From the NCBI RefSeq assembly GCF_019649055.1, contig NW_026570221.1:496001-560000 (forward strand): a DNA stretch of 64,000 nucleotides, written 5' to 3'. The translations under genes and the position numbers were made by a program. The notes under the pieces were generated by a model. The model did no database searches and was not told the origin of the DNA. It was given only the letters and a program-made list of their open reading frames with translations. This DNA comes from Paramacrobiotus metropolitanus (Eukaryota > Tardigrada > Eutardigrada > Parachela > Macrobiotidae). This document shows, piece by piece, positions 1 through 9,706 of this stretch. Position 1 is the first letter of the stretch. The number at the start of each line of letters is the position of its first letter.

Positions 1-659
1 GAACCATTTTTAAAGGCTAGTGAGATACCCAAAACTCAAAAGGTATGCATTACGGTATAATGCAGTTACTTTACATTCCTTAAATTTGCGCTCCGTTTTT
101 GCATAACAGCAAATCATTACAGACATAAAACATTAGAATAATTATCAGTACAAGTTATGACGAAAAATCAGCAAAAGTATGGACAATCCGCGTCATTCAC
201 TGATCTCCAACTGGTGTGACATCATGAATCGTCAACTGGCCTAATGTATGCCGCAAACGATTAAAAAAGGTCCTGACGGAACGGCGCGCCTGAGATTTAT
301 CAGTTTGACACCCTTTTAAAGTTTTTAGGCAGCCTTCCAACTTCGAACGGTGCAACGCTAGCAGCATCACTTTATTTAATTTGAACACATCCAAACAGTG
401 CAAATGGTACCGTTGATCAGTCAATTAATCGCTTCTGCTTTTTATGCTAACAGACCAGTTACGGACCAGCGGTACAAAAAAGGGCGAAGAACAAGCTCAA
501 ACGAAAGATGAAACACGGCTCTACTATAATTACAACCGACTTTGTTAGTTAACCATCCAGCATTCCAAAAGCGACGGTATCAGCAGAGAAGTCGTATTTA
601 CTTCATCTATTACGTTGAAGCGGAAGTCCCTGAACTATTCAGCAACCTACATGTTCATG
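1..659. other. Region 3' of the secreted-glycoprotein gene, no clear gene
   Basis: I see no recognisable gene here. A 75-codon frame lies on the minus strand at 197-424. It begins right after a stop with a TTG and has no family resemblance I can name. It could be a chance frame or a 3' exon. Confidence 0.4.
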
Positions 660-2073
660 TTACATAATTATCCCATCATCGAACACGATTTTTTCGCCGA
701 CATTTGCCGGTACCGCAGCAGTATAATTGGCACCTTTTGTCGAAACCGTAACATTCCCGATGCATATCGGCGTATTTTGACGGAAGACTTCCAGATTAAC
801 ACGATACACGGTCAACTCGTTCAGGTGAACTTCCCCTGAAACGCGTTTCGCGTTGTCCCTGAAGTACAATTCGTGCGCTTCAATCACCTCATCATAAGCT
901 AGTATTACCGAAATTGGTGCTGTACTGTTAGTGCCATTCATCCTCTCCCGCACCCACTCACGATGGCTCCTGAGAACGTCATCCAATCGGCGTGCTTTGA
1001 CATCGGGACGCTCAGTCGACCAAAACGTTGCCCCCCACATTTCCGACGTAAAGTTAGCGGTTGTGGTACAATTATACGGGAAAACAGCTTCCATTTTCCG
1101 TTCCCTTTCCAGTCTTTCCATTTCGTCATCTTCAACGAACTCGTTTTCGCCTAACAACTTTTCAACGGCTCCTGCAACGAGCGTTTTAGTGAAACTGTTG
1201 TAATCCTTAGCGGACATAAACACGTGATTTTGCCCGGCTGAGAGCCGTTCCGCAACGAAGTTAACAATCGTGTTGTTGGGAAGATGGGTTGTATCGATGC
1301 ACAGTAGAGTCGAACGAACGCTCGAGTCTATTGCGAAAGCAACAAATAAACGCGATGCAACAATCCCACTATCGTCCCACATCGTATCGTTGTACGTGGC
1401 GTCCTTGGGACAGGCAATGCGCACGGAGGCCGTCGGGTCCCAGTTGGTCAGGAACTGCCAAGCACTGGTTGTGGTCGTTGGGGTGGAGTCATTGGTTGAG
1501 TAGCCTACCAGCATCCATTTAAAGTCGAACGGAGGCAACTTGGCTTGCACACGGAGGTACATGAGCCAGGAAGCTTGGTCTCGTGCAAAACCGGTAAAAG
1601 CCCATTCATCCTCCACCCGAGTGATTGTTACTGAACCTAACAGACAGTTTGTATTTGGCTCAACGGTCACGGAAGCGGACACCAGAGCAGATGACAAGAG
1701 TCTCGGGGCAGATGCATAGAAGAGCGGCGTCCTATCCGATGGATTGCTAAAGACTTGAATTTGGACTCTATCGTATGGAATTTTAATTGTATTTGTTCCT
1801 GCAATTACAACATTGTTATATGCCTGTAAATTATAATGACATTGACGCACAGAATCGTAAAGCCTTGCTAAACCATTGAGAATAAATAACACTCTTGACA
1901 CTGCTGCTGATAGCCTACTGCGCTGTCTGTAATGCGCCAGTTTAATAACTACTGACGATGATTACTGTATACGTATATGCTGATTTTACATGAACATCTG
2001 CATTGCACTCACCGCAATCACCCGTATAAACCAGCAGGGAAATGAGTAGTACTTTGTCCAGAAAACGGCCCAT
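660..2073 (-). CDS. Secreted glycoprotein of unknown family, two exons
   Basis: Function unknown. Exon 1 is 2013-2073: ATG followed by a hydrophobic signal peptide (MGRFLDKVLLISLLVYTGDC), then a GTGAGT donor. Exon 2 runs from 1906 (or 1903; both AGs keep the frame) to the stop at 660, giving about 435 aa. The mature part has many N-glycosylation sequons (NDS, NDT, NNT, NCT, NFT, NGT, NST, NVT, NYT), scattered cysteines and no further membrane segment, so it is probably secreted. A charged helical stretch (VEDDEMERLERERK) lies near two thirds of the length. A TATA box lies 84-89 bp upstream of the ATG. The C-terminal 200 residues are clearly homologous to the partial gene at 63401-64000 on the same strand, so this is a small family. 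The exon structure is inferred from frame and splice signals. Confidence 0.75.
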
Positions 2074-2156
2074 TTTACGGAAAAGACAATGGAACAGATG
2101 CACTGTTTTTACAATGCTGACACCGGTCCAGTAAACTAACGAAACGACGTCGTGTT

Positions 2157-2162
2157 TTTATA
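2157..2162 (-). promoter_or_regulatory. Probable TATA box of the secreted-glycoprotein gene
   Basis: TATAAA on the minus strand, within a GGAATATAAAAACACG context, lies 84-89 bp upstream of the signal-peptide ATG at 2073. That fits a start site near 2130 with a short leader. Confidence 0.45.
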
Positions 2163-2264
2163 TTCCACGATACTGCACCACGATACTGTATCGTAATGCC
2201 GTCTTTTAACGATGCAGACGCTGAAGGCATAATGACGGCGCGTATGTATCGGTAACAGTGTAAA

Positions 2265-2720
2265 GTCTTTTATTAAAAGCAGATTAGTTCTAGATCCTGA
2301 TTACGATGCATAAACCGATAAATGTGATATTATGATATATTGTGCTTCAAGGGTTTTGTGGTGGTCGTTGTTGATTCATGATAAATTTAGTTCCGTAAAA
2401 GCACTTTTCTGTCGGGCAGTGAATCCGATTCTGGCAGGCTGGCAGTACGAGTCATCGTGTCGTTCCCAACGGCTGTTTTCCAAAGCACAACAGTTAACTT
2501 TTTATCCATATCACACTTCTTTGAACATCTAACGAACTGACATGTTTTGCACCGCAAGCAAAAAGCAATTAAGCTCGATTCCGGCTTCGCTGCTGTTAAT
2601 GTATTGACTATGATCGTAATTAGTAGTATTACGGGGACTTCCTGGATGTAAAGTAATCTGGAACGATATAACAAACCACCGGGAGGTATGCGATACGCAC
2701 CCTTGATGAAGTTCCGCATT
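2265..2720. repeat. Duplicated segment, also at 61145-61620
   Basis: Similar to 61145-61620 in the same orientation, with shared blocks such as TTTTGTGCTTC/TTGTGCTTCAAGG, GAACTGRCATGTTTTGCA and ACTTCCTGGA. A 112-codon minus-strand frame (2725-2387) has a hydrophobic leader (VPVILLITIIVNTLTA) followed by a Cys-rich stretch (CLRCKTCQFVRCSKKC). It could therefore encode a small secreted peptide. The second copy has stops in this frame, so coding is doubtful. Confidence 0.5.
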
Positions 2721-2949
2721 CCCATTTTACGTCTTCACCCGGGCGCATTTCGATGCAGTGCACATTGTGGACCTGTTTGGAAAGCATCCGCACTGCGAGA
2801 CGCTAGCGTTAAACGTGGAGCGCATTGCAACGTGCACTTTCAGGGAAGCGACAGCGGAGAGAACTTAAAGAAGGCCAGGGAAGCGATGAATGTCCAGACC
2901 GCGCCACGGTAGACGTGACCACGACCACGAAGGCTCACCGAACACCGGC

Positions 2950-3260
2950 ACAACCCCCGTGTGATGCGCTAGGTGGATAACTGTCGATCGGATGATTTGC
3001 TTTTTCACTTTCATTCCTGAGTTTTCGCTTTTCTGTAGTTATCATAACAATCCGAATCTGTTAAAATCTATACGGATTGTTCCTCCTGCTTGATTTCGTT
3101 TGATTCTTTTCGTTGATTCTTTATCTCTTTCCTGCAGATGCGACCACAGCATGCCCGATTGCAATTTTTACTGTTTTGATTATCTGCAATAGTTTTAAAC
3201 ATAGCATTCAGAAACATTTAAAAATAAAGTAAACGGTATTAAGACTTTCCGGACGCGGAA
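2950..3260. repeat. Dispersed repeat, related copy at about 12970-13280
   Basis: The start (CCGGCACAAC...GTGATGCGCTA) and the following ACTGTCGATCGGATG...TTTGCTTTTTCACTTTCATTCCTGA recur in diverged form near 12977-13060. I see no coding capacity. It is probably an old duplicated non-coding segment or element fragment. Confidence 0.45.
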
Positions 3261-3309
3261 CGTTCGACCGTACTTGGACGTTATGGACAACACATTTCAC
3301 GCTGTACTA

Positions 3310-3755
3310 TAACGCGGGCGGTTATGCCGGCGCTCTAGTGGGTTGGCGTGATGACCGTACCACGATGTTGTGTCGGCTGTTGATGGAAATGTCGGCACTG
3401 CCATCCCACATAATTTCACTTGGCCGGAATGGTAGATCGATGGGGAAACAACGATAACGGTTGCAGTAACGAGGTGATTGTTCGGTTCGTACGAAACGAT
3501 TGTTGTTACGATCATAACGGTACACAAAGCCGGTGCGATTCGCATATCGCCATGTGTTATCGTCAGAAGGGTATCTGATCCACTGGGATCTGCTGAACTT
3601 TTCAAAACGCCAAGATTGGAAATAGTGGGGACAAGACGGTACACATGGGCACAGGAAACGAGCAGTACTTATGCCGGCGTTCTAGTGAGCTGGCGTGTTG
3701 ACCGTACCACGGTGTTGTGTCGGCTGTTGATGGAAATGTCGGTACTGCCAGGCGT
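3310..3755 (+). repeat. Direct repeat of about 90 bp, two copies 360 bp apart
   Basis: Copies at about 3313-3402 and 3672-3755 share GCCGGCGYTCTAGTG, CGTACCACG and TGTTGTGTCGGCTGTTGATG. The core ACTGCTGATGGAAAAAT near 36832 resembles it, so it may belong to a dispersed family. Confidence 0.5.
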
Positions 3756-4047
3756 GAGCTCAGCAGTGAATCGGAAGTGGGTTTACATTGTCAAGGACGA
3801 GCGGGATGATGTGTGCATCCTTCCGAGGAGTCAACCAAAGCAACGTCGTTTTCAGGCATTTAATCAACAAGCGTACAAGCAGGACAAGCAGTTACAAGCT
3901 AAAACAAGCGGGGCAAGCATCCATTCTAGTCTTTCTCTAATGAAAAGTCTGTTCCATTCTCTTAGACATTTATCCGATAAAAGTGTAGAGAAAAAGAAGG
4001 ATAAATCACTCAGTTACACGGTGAAAACAACAACCAATGAACAGTAA
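3478..4047 (+). CDS. Uncertain open frame spanning one of the direct repeats
   Basis: An open frame of 190 codons with a non-ATG start covers the second ~90-bp repeat and a basic, Gln/Ser-rich 3' half ending TNEQ. I recognise no domain, signal peptide or membrane segment. The repeat content argues against a conserved protein. Listed only because no other gene explains the stretch. Confidence 0.15.
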   Translation: MFGSYETIVVTIITVHKAGAIRISPCVIVRRVSDPLGSAELFKTPRLEIVGTRRYTWAQETSSTYAGVLVSWRVDRTTVLCRLLMEMSVLPGVSSAVNRKWVYIVKDERDDVCILPRSQPKQRRFQAFNQQAYKQDKQLQAKTSGASIHSSLSLMKSLFHSLRHLSDKSVEKKKDKSLSYTVKTTTNEQ

Positions 4048-4094
4048 AGAAAACCAACAACACTGTAAACAAGGCGGTCCTTTGATTACTCTCG

Positions 4095-4405
4095 TTACAG
4101 TATTTCAATGCCAAGACGCTGAAGCAAAAACTCAGAAGAGCGCCCTTCCTCAGTAGCAACCTTTATTCGTGCGCTCAGTTCGCGCAAAAACTTCATACAA
4201 GCTGGGACACCGATACAGAAAGTCTGAAAATCTAAAAGAACAAATGTGCTACTCTTTTGTTAGATAGTCGTATTTCCGACGCTCTTCATCTTCTGCTGTC
4301 CTGGCTGCTTTTCCTGCTGTGGTGTTGCTGCTAATTCTCAGGGCAACTGTGTCCGCGCATGTTACGTCCCGGGTAAGTCGTACTTCGTTTCTCCATGGCG
4401 TCTTG
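4095..4405 (-). pseudogene. 3'-terminal relic of a second RT/endonuclease retrotransposon
   Basis: Read on the minus strand, this encodes DVTCADTV, then an alanine-rich stretch, then ERRKYDYLTKE, then after a 1-bp shift near 4255 FVLLDFQTF, and finally EGRSSEFLLQRLGIEIL with a stop at 4095-4097. These blocks match, in order, the C-terminal endonuclease end of the large ORF at 5082-8069 (WDVTCRDTM, GKYKSLTD, FVAFACETFG, GESRSTCFLFQRLSLEI). It is a diverged, frameshifted copy of a related element. The 5' part is not detectable, as is usual for 5'-truncated non-LTR insertions. Confidence 0.55.
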
Positions 4406-4766
4406 GATGTACAGTATGTACTTGCTTTCTAAGGTCAATGGGTTTCTCTTGTGTGTTGTGTCAGTTTTACAAGGTCAGGCTTCATATGCTGTAAGTACTT
4501 GACACTTAAAAAATATTTCATTATTCATTAAGTCAATCCATTAGGAGCTGTTGCAAAAGTTCCGACGTTCCGTAGTTGGTTTGCAGGGCATTAACTTTCT
4601 GCTGCTATGCGTTCTTTTGCTCTGTATATCTGTGAAATACTATCGCAAATGAGGAGAAGGAAGTGATGCCAATTAGTTTCTAGCCTATGAAATGCGAGCC
4701 AATAACAGGCGACCGCGACCTAATTTCATATAGGCTGCATACGAAAAATACGTTCTTTGCGGCATA

Positions 4767-4965
4767 TAGGGGGACAAACAAGTCTACTCGGCCCGGTTCC
4801 CTGTACTGATGCCTTCACCCGCCTGGAGTGTGACGTTACGGCAATACATACGGTTAAATCAGGCGCGGTACATAAGCGCCATGTATAGCCACAACGTAAA
4901 ACACCAGCCGGCTGACATTAGAAGTACAAGGGACTGGTTCGGCTAGGCTCATTTTTCCCCCTATA
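4767..4965 (+). mobile_element. MITE family 1, copy 1 (TATAGGGGG termini)
   Basis: 199 bp bounded by TATAGGGGG and CCCCCTATA, with no ORF. A second copy in inverse orientation lies at 32778-32978. The two align over nearly the whole length (shared core CATACGG-TAAATCAGGCGCGG and AGCCGGCTGACAT). It sits in the 3' trailer of the adjacent retrotransposon ORF. The related trailer near 17370 lacks it, so it inserted after that element did. Confidence 0.75.
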
Positions 4966-5081
4966 TTTGCGGATTTTTGTAGCGACTGCTGTTTTTTTGT
5001 GCGTGATGCTACTGAACTTGTGATTTTGGCTGGACTTTATTTCTCAATATGTACAAGGCGAGCTTCGCTCAACAAATATCA

Positions 5082-8069
5082 TCAAATGAAGAATTTGTCC
5101 CAATTAACATGAGAAGGGACCGTGCACAAAACACTCATAGCGTTACCACGCATAATCTCCAAACTTAAACGTTGAAACAAAAAACAAGTAGAGCGACTCT
5201 CACCTGTCCTTAAAAACAACTTCTTACCGATCTCCTTTAACGTTACAATGCCGGTCTCACACCAAGTCCCAAAAGTCTCACATGCAAAAGCGACAAAATT
5301 ACAGCGGTCAGTAAGCGACTTATATTTTCCAATCTTCTCCCGGCAAGCCAGTTCGGCGGCAGCGCCAGCACACTTTGAGGGCGCATCAATGTATGAATCC
5401 GCCATCGTGTCTCTGCAAGTAACGTCCCATACTAAGGGCTGTCCGCGGTACCACTTCCAACGCGTAGCTCCATCCGGACGTTTTCCGTTTTCGCGCAAAA
5501 AGTCAATGGGCTCCGGGTATGACTCAATGCCGGCATTACACAGCGCTCGCAATATGATATCGTTAATGCCGTTATGACGTTCCCTTCTCCCGATGCATTT
5601 CTTACACGCTAACCCATGGTATCCGTTTTCCGCAACCTCTTTACCACATCTCGCACACGAATGCTGCTCCACGATCTTAGCGCCAAGCCACAGGCCAACA
5701 GAAATGCGGAAAGTCTGATCGTCCAGGAAGTTGCCGAATACTTTCGCGGGAAGGGCGTTAAGCCAGGCCCCGGCGTACTTTGTGCTAACTGCTCTCAGAC
5801 GTGCTTCGGCTCTTTTATCGTCACCAACATTATTCCACAAAACGTCGACGTCCTTTTGTATTACCGCGTTATCCCATACGAATTGGTGAACACGTGCCAG
5901 ATCCAACGGCAATTCTTCACATTCAGACTCCAACTTCCAATTTTCGCACGCATCGTTGACCAACTGTTCGCTGTTGCCGTTGAAAATTCGAAATGTTAAC
6001 TGGCGAGTCGAATGCATGGAAGCCAAAAAGGCCGAAGGAGCCAATGCTTTCGCACGCCGCACACCCAAACCTCCTTTGGCAACAGGGAGCATTGCCTGTG
6101 TGTACACAAGTCCGTCCAACTTGGTATTAGTGATTTCTTCTAGAGCATCTTTAACGTGTCTATCGAAATCATCCAACAGCTCCGGCGCTTTCCAGCACGG
6201 ACTGCAACGCAGCGTATACATGAGCTTCGGAATGGACAGGCAGTTCCGCAAGAGGTAGAATCCGTGGTGGGCGTTAAGTAATTTCAAGCGCTCTGTAAAA
6301 ATTTTCAAAGAGGCAGTTTTCTGTTGCAGTGAGTGTTTCATAGCCTCATTAGTTAATGGTGCACCAAGAAACGTAACCGTTTCAGGCTGCAAAACAATCG
6401 CACCGGGAGCAATTGAGTGCAGCCTGTTCTTGGCCACCTCGCGTTCTGCAGCACTTCCACCAATTAGTAGCATCTCGCACTTCGCAGGGTTCAGTTGGAG
6501 TCCAGCGGCGCTGCTGGCGGCGATGATTGCTGTTAGATCGTCTGCCACTTCTTCCACTGTGCCTCCCAAAGCACCGTCATCCAGGAAAAACACCCTCAGT
6601 TTTGATGACAAACTAATGCAGAAAAGCAGAGGGACGAGGCAGAAAAGCAGTGGTCCTAACGGATCGCCTTGTTGGATCCCCGTGGCGGACGCTACGTTCT
6701 CGTCACTGCCGCTGCATGACAGCACGGACGACGCCCCATAAGCACTCAAAACGAACGGATAATACTCTGGAAAATGTTCTAGAACAGACTGTAACATAAC
6801 ATCACGACGGACAGTGTTAAAAGCATTTCGGAAGTCGATTTTAAACAGGACTCGTAGGCCAACAATCCCTTCGGAAATGAAACTTCTGACGGCGTGTACG
6901 GCTCCCTCTGCTCCCCCGCGTGTACCACATCCAACTTGGACGGGAGTAAACAGTTCCATCGCTTTCTTTCCACACCGCTTAGCAACAATCTTAGCTGCCA
7001 GTCTTCGTAGAACGTTACCCACAGCAATAGGCCGAACGCCGCCATCCTTCTTTGACAGGGCAGTCAGGTTTGCGCCAAACAGAGCAGGTCTTAGCTCCTC
7101 CGGTAACTTACCAGCCACGATAAAATTAACTAACTTGCAGAGTGCAATACGTAACGGAGACTCTACGGCATCTTTACAGCTCAGCATATCTTTGATGTGC
7201 TGGGGACGTAAGCCATCCAGACCTCCTGCAGAGCCGCTGGGAAAGCTAAACACGGCACTGATAACTTCAGCGGTTGTAACAGGAGTAAATGCTGGTATGT
7301 CGATGGCGCTAGGTGAGGGGAAAACAGTGTCGATAGGAGCATCGGGATGCTTTGAGTGCAGAACAGACAAAACTTGAGCGTCTATCTTCAAAACACTTTC
7401 TTCCGACGCCAAGCGAGCAACTGCTTTGTGAACAGAGCACTCGTTAATATACGATTCAACCATACGGCGTAGGTGCTCTGCATCATCTGTCGACTGGTTA
7501 CCGCCACGGGTACGGCTTGCGGGGGTGCTGCAAGGGGAGGACCTAACTCCGCTTTCAAAATCAAGTAGCTGACGTCGAAAACGTCCGGTTAGAGTTTCTT
7601 TCTTCTTCGACGAAACCTCTCCATCAGTAGCGAAACACTGTGAGGCGAACAGGAGCAGGGAAGTCCAGTTGACAATGGTGGGTTCCTTCACACATTGCTC
7701 AATAGCTCTAGCAAAGGTTTCTGCTGCTAGTGCACGGGCTGCTCTTGGGATTCCTTTGTTAATTTTCCCCGTGCTCCTCGCCTTTTTAAGTAAATTTATG
7801 ACGGTCTCGGAAGATGACTGTGAAGGGACGCCAGCAGATTGCGAGGAGGAGGGGCCGGTGGAGGCAATCGGGACATGCTCCAGCGTAGAGGACAAAGTTT
7901 TCGGGCAGGCATTTTTGTGGTTCCCCCATCCACGTAATTCCTTGCCACATCCCGAACACGTAAACGGCTGCGAGGGCATAAGATGGCTGCAAACGAAAGT
8001 ACAAGGGCAGAAACAAAGTTCTATCGAACAGAAGATGTCGACCCAGAACCGAGGAAACGACGTACCCAA
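5082..8069 (-). CDS. Non-LTR retrotransposon protein: zinc finger, reverse transcriptase, restriction-like endonuclease
   Basis: Uninterrupted frame of 995 codons. M31 (MPSQPFTCSGC) is the likelier start because the first 30 residues look like leader read-through. A C2HC finger (C38, C41, H51, C55) is followed by a Ser/Thr-rich linker. The reverse transcriptase spans about 275-570: SAGGLDGLRPQHIKDML at 280-296, motif A FKIDFRNAF at 409-417, QQGDPLGPLLF at 466-476, catalytic FFLDDG at 494-499 and LNPAKCEMLLIG at 526-537. A second finger (C805, C808, H818, C822) precedes a PD-(D/E)XK-like endonuclease signature: RPDG at 864-867 and WDVTC at 881-885. Such enzymes nick DNA and prime cDNA synthesis at the target. 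The intact frame suggests recent activity. A family name needs a phylogeny. Confidence 0.85.
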   Translation of the reverse strand: MGTSFPRFWVDIFCSIELCFCPCTFVCSHLMPSQPFTCSGCGKELRGWGNHKNACPKTLSSTLEHVPIASTGPSSSQSAGVPSQSSSETVINLLKKARSTGKINKGIPRAARALAAETFARAIEQCVKEPTIVNWTSLLLFASQCFATDGEVSSKKKETLTGRFRRQLLDFESGVRSSPCSTPASRTRGGNQSTDDAEHLRRMVESYINECSVHKAVARLASEESVLKIDAQVLSVLHSKHPDAPIDTVFPSPSAIDIPAFTPVTTAEVISAVFSFPSGSAGGLDGLRPQHIKDMLSCKDAVESPLRIALCKLVNFIVAGKLPEELRPALFGANLTALSKKDGGVRPIAVGNVLRRLAAKIVAKRCGKKAMELFTPVQVGCGTRGGAEGAVHAVRSFISEGIVGLRVLFKIDFRNAFNTVRRDVMLQSVLEHFPEYYPFVLSAYGASSVLSCSGSDENVASATGIQQGDPLGPLLFCLVPLLFCISLSSKLRVFFLDDGALGGTVEEVADDLTAIIAASSAAGLQLNPAKCEMLLIGGSAAEREVAKNRLHSIAPGAIVLQPETVTFLGAPLTNEAMKHSLQQKTASLKIFTERLKLLNAHHGFYLLRNCLSIPKLMYTLRCSPCWKAPELLDDFDRHVKDALEEITNTKLDGLVYTQAMLPVAKGGLGVRRAKALAPSAFLASMHSTRQLTFRIFNGNSEQLVNDACENWKLESECEELPLDLARVHQFVWDNAVIQKDVDVLWNNVGDDKRAEARLRAVSTKYAGAWLNALPAKVFGNFLDDQTFRISVGLWLGAKIVEQHSCARCGKEVAENGYHGLACKKCIGRRERHNGINDIILRALCNAGIESYPEPIDFLRENGKRPDGATRWKWYRGQPLVWDVTCRDTMADSYIDAPSKCAGAAAELACREKIGKYKSLTDRCNFVAFACETFGTWCETGIVTLKEIGKKLFLRTGESRSTCFLFQRLSLEIMRGNAMSVLCTVPSHVNWDKFFI

Positions 8070-8779
8070 ATTACCTGGGGTTCATTCAACATTCCCCCCA
8101 AGTAAATTTGTCGGAAGCCCGAGCAGAATCACAGGAACCAGCATGAAAACTTTCCAAATATTCCAGAGATATCAATGTTTTATGATATTATAATAATGAT
8201 ATATCAATGATTAATAGTTTATCACTGAACAGTTTATCACTGAACAGATTTTGGCTTATTCGCTTTAATGATTGGTTTTCTGAACGGCAAGTTATCTAAC
8301 CTTCATTTTATAAGAATTTGCATTGAATTTTTACAGATCGGCGGCGTAAGTGGAGGTTTTCAAACGAATAGTTAAAAAACATATTTATTTCCGATGAAGC
8401 AATAGTCAACAAAAAATTAAAACTTAATTTTTATTTCAAGCCGAACGCGTACACGGTTTAAGAACAGCTAAATGAACAAGAGCTCATTAAACATTTCCAC
8501 TCTCTCTATGGTGCCCAAAACAGAGGCGGCGTTGCCGCGTTGTATCTCAAGAGACAGTCGCTATCGAAGAAATTCGTGAGAGCGGACTTCTCCTGAATGG
8601 GTCCGTAAACGCTTTATTATACGCAAACGCAAAACGCAAAAACGCAAAGAATTATTTCAAACGTCGTAAACGCAAAAAAATATTTACTGCAACCAACTAA
8701 TATCCCATGTCGCAGTTCATAACTTCATTTTACGTTGTACACATAACGCTGACTTGCATAATTGCTGTAGCAGATGTTT
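8070..8779. other. AT-rich region upstream of the retrotransposon ORF, no gene seen
   Basis: Contains the presumed 5' end of the retrotransposon, whose boundary I cannot place. It also has a short duplicated phrase (AGTTTATCACTGAACAG, twice near 8217-8248). No other feature seen. Confidence 0.3.
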
Positions 8780-9706
8780 AATAGATGCAAATTGCAATGC
8801 GATGCAGGAAATAGTCAACAGTGCTGAAAAAGCAAACTTGGCCTAGTAATGCACAAGTACCTTAAGAGTTAAGAGCAATACTCTAATATTATTCTTGAGA
8901 AATTTCACCGACGGGCCACTGGTAGCTGTGCAGGCTGTAGCTTTATGTGTGCTCATGTTATGTCTAAGTCATTGGCGGCGCAATCAGTCAGTGCTATCTT
9001 GAGATGAGCAGTTCGATAATTCATGCCTACCGCTGATTATGTCGGACCGTGAAACTTAATGCATATCGATTACTGGAATCTAATTCCACCAAATTTTCAT
9101 ATTACGGACGTGGTGTGCTGCCACAGCGAAACATGCGAAGAAGATGCCAGTTGGGCCCGCGCTCAAGCTCTGACTCAGACTCTGACCGCTCAAACTCTGA
9201 CTCTGACTACTCAAAGTCTGACTCTGACTGTCCAAACTCTGACTCTGCCTCTGAATACAAAGTCTCACTCTGACCTAAGAATAACCTAAGAAACTTAAGA
9301 AACCTAAGAAACCTAATCACCTAAAAATAACCTGAGAATAACCTAAGAAACCGAAGAATAACCTAAGAAACCTTAAAAACCTAAGGAAAACGTAAAAAAC
9401 CTAAGAAACCTTCAGAATCAGAGTCAGACTTTAAGTGGTCAGAGTCAGACTTTGAGTAGTCAGAGTCAGAGTTTGAGTGGTCAGAATCAGAGTCAGAGTT
9501 GGAGTCTAGGCCTGCCAGTTGCCAACTCATATACACATAGCCCATAGGTATGCAAACCTGTATAGTATTAGCCAATTCTTATACGCGTGTGCATTATGCA
9601 TTGTTGCTTTATTATCACGCAGAGACACAGCATTCTGTTATCAGTCATTGCAGATTCTTTTGATATAATTATTGTTATTACTTAGGCAAAAGCCAGATAA
9701 GCCAGA
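8780..9706 (+). repeat. 5' flank of copy A, segmentally duplicated with the flank of copy C
   Basis: The sequence from about 8800 to the start codon at 9707 matches about 17770-18323 upstream of copy C, including GCAGGAAATAGTCAAC and CGAAACATGCGAAGA. The one large difference is the 359-bp insertion at 9154-9512, so the duplication predates that insertion. Any promoter of A and C lies here, but I see no convincing TATA box. Confidence 0.7.
9154..9512. mobile_element. Mutator-like foldback element with 9-bp target duplication TGCCAGTTG
   Basis: Exact boundaries are visible: TGCCAGTTG occurs at 9145-9153 and 9513-9521, while the paralogous flank of copy C (about 18137-18145) has it once. The element begins GGCCCGCGCTCAAGC and ends ...CTAGGCC. 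Its long inverted ends consist of tandem ACTCTG-type hexamers, and the centre is an irregular CCTAAGAAA array. There is no transposase. The 9-bp duplication and long inverted ends suggest a non-autonomous Mutator-like element. The apparent Ser-Asp-rich ORFs across it are by-products of the hexamer array. Confidence 0.85.

Noticed and set aside
9049-9575. Ser-Asp-rich ORFs on both strands
   Set aside because: They are translations of the ACTCTG hexamer arrays in the inverted ends of the inserted element, not protein genes.
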